DNA of 6,336 nt, from contig CABRZO010000143.1 in assembly GCA_902475455.1 (NCBI GenBank), positions 1-6,336 of the forward strand, read 5' to 3'. Position numbers and translations under genes: made by a program. The stretch is from an uncultured Eubacteriales bacterium (GTDB lineage Bacteria > Bacillota > Clostridia > Oscillospirales > Oscillospiraceae). The notes beneath the pieces are model-generated. The model ran no database searches. It saw nothing but the letters and a program-made list of their open reading frames with translations, and had not been told where the DNA came from. Below are positions 3,749-6,336 of this stretch, one piece after another (the stretch's first letter is position 1; each line of letters begins with the position of its first letter).

Positions 3749-6205
3749 ATGAAAACCAGAACCATCAAGGGGTTCTTCGGGGCGCTGCTGTGTTGCCTGC
3801 TGCTGGGGGCGCTGCTGCCGGGGACGGCAATGGCTGCCGGTGTTTCCGTCTATGTAGGGAATCAGCTTTTGAGCGAGGGCGTCAACAGCTATGGTGAGGG
3901 CACCATTACCCTGAATTCCACCGACGGAACGCTTACCTTGGAAAATGTCGATCTTACAGAGGGACTTCAGATTTATAATTCCCTGACGGTGATTGTCAAA
4001 GGAACGAACCGGATTGAGCCGACAGCAACGTACGAGATGGGAATTGGGTGCAACGGCACACTGAATCTGCAAATTGAAAGCGACGCAAGCTTGACCATGT
4101 ATGCTACGGAGGCCAACAATATTTATGCCTATGGCGGAGATTTGATTCTCTCCGGCAGCGGCACCCTGACGGCGGATGCCTCTGGCTATCCCTGCTTGAT
4201 TGCCAGCGGAAATGTGGATGTTGACGGCCTGACGCTGGATCTGTCCTCCAGCCGGCACGGGATTTACTCCGAAAACGGCGATATTTCCATTAACAACTCC
4301 GATGTGACCATTGTTGCCGGCGGAGTGGGCATTTTTGCCCAGAACTTTAATAGCAGCACGGAAGAGTTTATCGACAGCTCTGTTTATCTTACCAACAGCA
4401 CCCTGGATATTATAGCTGACGGTGATTCGGCGGTGTTATGCGGAGAAGGAGAACTTCTGGCAGATAATATTCATCTGATTACCTATTGCTCCGGTAAGGA
4501 TCAGACCGACGAGGATGGAAATCCAGAACCATATGGATATACCTTGTACTCTGAGGGCGATGTTATCATTAAGGGCGCCAATACCGTGATTGAGGGCGAT
4601 GACGGCATGGGCATCAGCGCCTACGGTGTGCTGAAGATTGAAGATGGCTCGATTCACATTGACTCCGTTGACACCGCACTGCTGGGATATAGCGGCGTGA
4701 CCATCACCGGGGGCGATGTGACGGCACATTCGGAAATCAATAGTGCCATTTTGGGCACAAACGGGCCGCTCACCATCACCGGAGCGGATACCAAGGTGAT
4801 TGCCACCTCCGATGCCGATGATCCCACCATAGCCACCATTTGCAACGCTAGGAAGGGCGGCCTTACGCTGGACGCCTACATTGTGGCCAACAGCACCGGC
4901 GGCGGCAAGCCCTTCGAGGGGGTCATGTCCGACGGTTCCCAGGCCATTACCCTGGGAGATGGGTATGAGGCCTATCCTCAGTGCACGCTGACCACCCAGC
5001 AGGGCCACACCTACTTTGTGGACAACCAGGGCGCCCCGGTCACCGGCCGACTGGATGTGTGCAGCCACCAGTGGGGCACCCCGGTGTTTACCTGGGCCCC
5101 GGACGGCAGCAGCTGCTCCGTCACCCTGACCTGTGGGGTGGATGACAGCCATACCCTCACCCTGAACTCCGCCGATCAGCCCGACTCCATCCAGTCTCAG
5201 GTGACCACTCCGGCCACCTGCACCGACATGGGCACCACCACCTATACCGCCACCCTGGTGCTGGATCAGGATCATGTGTACACCGACAGTCTGGCAGTGG
5301 AGGTGGACCCCGCCGGCCATCAGCTCACCAAGACCGAGGCCCGGGAGGCCACCTGCACGGTGGACGGCAACATCGCCTACTGGCACTGCTCCGTCTGCGA
5401 CAAGTATTTCAGCGATGAGGCCTGCACCCAGGAGATTGCCCAGGCGGATGCCGTGATCCCCGCCCCCGGCCATCAGCTCATCCAGACCGAGGCCCGGGAG
5501 GCCACCTGCACGGTGGACGGCAACACCGCCTACTGGCGCTGCTCCGTCTGCGGCAGGTATTTCAGCGACGAGGCCTGTGCTGAGGAAATTACCCTGGCGG
5601 ATACCCTGATCCCCGCTCCCGGCCATACCCCGGCCCGGGTGGAGCCCCAGTCCCCCACCACCGAGGCGGTGGGCAACACCGGGTATTGGTACTGCCCCGA
5701 CTGCGGCAAGTATTTCAGCAACCAGGAGTGCACCCAGGAGGTGGCCCTGGCGGACACCGTGATTTCCAAGCTCCCGAAGATCATTGCCGGAGCGGAGCAG
5801 ACCTGGACCCGGGGCGGCAAGGACGGCCTTGCCGTCACCTCCGACGCCCCCTTTGGCGGATTCCAGAAGGTCCAGGTGGACGGCAAAGACCTGGCCGAGG
5901 CCAACTATGAGGTGAAGGAGGGCAGCACGGTGGTCACCCTGAAGCCGGCCTATCTGGAGACCCTGAGCCTGGGCGGCCACAGCCTGAGCATCGTCTCCGA
6001 CAGCGGCACCGCTACCACCACCTTTACCGTTGAGGGCAAGGCCACCGCCAACCATACCGACACCAACGACACCAGTAATACCGACAGCTCCCCCAAGACC
6101 GGGGACAGCAGCCTGGTGGCGGTGGGCGTGGTCTCCCTGGTGGTAGCCTGCGGCGGACTGCTGGCCATCCTGCTCTGGAATAGAAGAAAAAACCGAGGCA
6201 AGTAA
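3749..6205 (+). CDS. Secreted, sortase-anchored multidomain surface protein with beta-helix-like region and CxxC repeats
   Basis: This 818-residue protein is exported and probably attached to peptidoglycan; its ligand is unknown. The signal peptide is 1-30 (MKTRTIKGFF, a hydrophobic core, AMAA cleavage site). Residues about 31-400 are short Gly/Asn/Asp-rich beta-strand repeats (for example LTLENVDL, LNLQIESDASLTM, DLILSGSGTLTA, GVTITGGDVTAHS), which suggests a right-handed beta-helix like clostridial carbohydrate-binding surface proteins. Residues 438-520 are a Trp/Cys-containing module (SHQWGTPVFTWAPDGSSC). Residues 523-675 hold three 51-residue repeats with a CxxC-x-KYF core. Residues 676-763 resemble an Ig-like/X2-type module (VQVDGKDL, GSTVVTLKPAYLETLS). 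A Thr/Asp/Ser linker leads to SPKTG (781-785), a hydrophobic segment (788-809) and the basic tail NRRKNRGK, a complete cell-wall sorting signal with Ser in place of the usual Leu. The ATG follows TAGGAGG by eight bases. The beta-helix part is clearly lower in GC than the rest. No sortase gene lies in the window. Adhesin or glycan-binding roles are inference. Confidence 0.93.
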   Translation: MKTRTIKGFFGALLCCLLLGALLPGTAMAAGVSVYVGNQLLSEGVNSYGEGTITLNSTDGTLTLENVDLTEGLQIYNSLTVIVKGTNRIEPTATYEMGIGCNGTLNLQIESDASLTMYATEANNIYAYGGDLILSGSGTLTADASGYPCLIASGNVDVDGLTLDLSSSRHGIYSENGDISINNSDVTIVAGGVGIFAQNFNSSTEEFIDSSVYLTNSTLDIIADGDSAVLCGEGELLADNIHLITYCSGKDQTDEDGNPEPYGYTLYSEGDVIIKGANTVIEGDDGMGISAYGVLKIEDGSIHIDSVDTALLGYSGVTITGGDVTAHSEINSAILGTNGPLTITGADTKVIATSDADDPTIATICNARKGGLTLDAYIVANSTGGGKPFEGVMSDGSQAITLGDGYEAYPQCTLTTQQGHTYFVDNQGAPVTGRLDVCSHQWGTPVFTWAPDGSSCSVTLTCGVDDSHTLTLNSADQPDSIQSQVTTPATCTDMGTTTYTATLVLDQDHVYTDSLAVEVDPAGHQLTKTEAREATCTVDGNIAYWHCSVCDKYFSDEACTQEIAQADAVIPAPGHQLIQTEAREATCTVDGNTAYWRCSVCGRYFSDEACAEEITLADTLIPAPGHTPARVEPQSPTTEAVGNTGYWYCPDCGKYFSNQECTQEVALADTVISKLPKIIAGAEQTWTRGGKDGLAVTSDAPFGGFQKVQVDGKDLAEANYEVKEGSTVVTLKPAYLETLSLGGHSLSIVSDSGTATTTFTVEGKATANHTDTNDTSNTDSSPKTGDSSLVAVGVVSLVVACGGLLAILLWNRRKNRGK
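5315..5773 (+). repeat. Three tandem 153-bp coding repeats (51-residue CxxC units)
   Basis: The units are 5315-5467, 5468-5620 and 5621-5773, coding residues 523-573, 574-624 and 625-675, each beginning Gly-His. Units 1 and 2 are nearly identical in DNA, with only a few differences until their last quarter, so the duplication is recent. Unit 3 is strongly diverged. Units 1 and 2 each have four cysteines (C536/C547/C550/C559 and C587/C598/C601/C610). Unit 3 has lost the first (Thr638 in its place) but keeps C649/C652/C661. The shared core is YW-x-C-x-x-C-x-x-YFS. The Cys layout could bind zinc or form disulfides outside the cell. Confidence 0.9.
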
Positions 6206-6246
6206 TTCCTTGAACCCCAGCGGACCGACACAATCATTACATGACA

Positions 6247-6277
6247 CCGGGGGCCGCCAGTTTCTGGCGGCCCCCGG
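6247..6277 (+). terminator. Perfect hairpin after the surface protein gene, lacking a T-tract
   Basis: A 14-bp perfect stem (6247-6260 with 6264-6277) closes a TTT loop 41 bases past the stop codon. It is one of the strongest stems in the window and is placed where a terminator is expected, but it is followed by ACTGCGTC rather than T residues. Its core (GGGGCCGCC/GGCGGCCCC) closely resembles the terminator at 1-30. It may be a decayed terminator, a 3' stabilising structure, or part of factor-assisted termination. The last 59 bases of the window hold only a small GCCCG/CGGGC hairpin and no supported gene. Confidence 0.5.
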
Positions 6278-6336
6278 ACTGCGTCAAGGCCCGAAGAAAG
6301 CCGGGCAAAAGCAAGCGGGGCGGCTGCAACATGGTG

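Noticed and set aside
4436..6247. 603-codon open frame on the minus strand opposite the surface protein gene
   Set aside because: It is antisense to a gene with signal peptide, repeats and sorting signal in the right order. Its translation is Gly/Ala/Val-rich low-complexity, as expected from high-GC shadow frames, and it has no ribosome site.
6278..6336. Start of a further gene at the right edge (ATG near 6331)
   Set aside because: There is no ribosome site upstream of it and only a few bases remain, so nothing can be supported.
1..6336. CRISPR, tRNA/rRNA, insertion sequence, phage or toxin-antitoxin content
   Set aside because: I saw no spaced short direct repeats, cloverleaf or rRNA sequence, transposase or integrase motifs, or paired small overlapping genes. 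The only tandem repeats are coding units in the surface protein.

Overview
The window looks like ordinary chromosome of a GC-rich, Gram-positive anaerobe of the class Clostridia, probably a gut Oscillospiraceae/Flavonifractor-like lineage. This is inferred from strong AGGAGG-type ribosome sites, TTGACN/TATAAT-like promoters, GC-rich hairpin terminators, coding DNA near 67-70% GC in the lines I counted, a sortase-type surface protein, and a small protein of the DUF6054 type. No genus can be fixed from the sequence alone.

Layout: (1) 1-38 is the strong terminator of a gene lying left of the window. (2) 92-522 is a self-contained unit with a promoter, a leader hairpin and a GTG-started 111-residue DUF6054-like gene. 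(3) 523-797 has no gene. It holds several small hairpins, a palindromic dispersed repeat (635-746) and the terminator of the convergent gene. (4) 798-1919, minus strand, is a THUMP-domain rRNA guanine-N2 methyltransferase of the YpsC/RlmL type with its own promoter. (5) 2051-3533, plus strand, is a two-gene operon: a short NfeD-family membrane protein followed by an SPFH/stomatin (QmcA-like paraslipin) protein. It closes with a very strong terminator. The operon and the methyltransferase are divergent, with -35 boxes only 7 bases apart. (6) 3633-6205 is a separately transcribed 818-residue secreted protein. It has a signal peptide, a beta-helix-like N-terminal half, cysteine-rich 51-residue repeats, an Ig-like module and an SPKTG cell-wall sorting signal. 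(7) 6247-6277 is a 14-bp perfect hairpin without a T-tract. From 6278 to 6336 I see no supported gene, only a small GCCCG/CGGGC hairpin.

How the genes relate: NfeD and the SPFH protein are a classic membrane-microdomain pair and almost certainly work together. The other genes (DUF6054-like, methyltransferase, surface protein) each have separate signals and appear to be neighbours rather than partners. I found no phage, IS, CRISPR, tRNA or toxin-antitoxin content and no convincing new multi-gene system. The most unusual objects are the compositionally mosaic surface protein gene with its freshly duplicated CxxC repeat, and the palindromic intergenic repeat.
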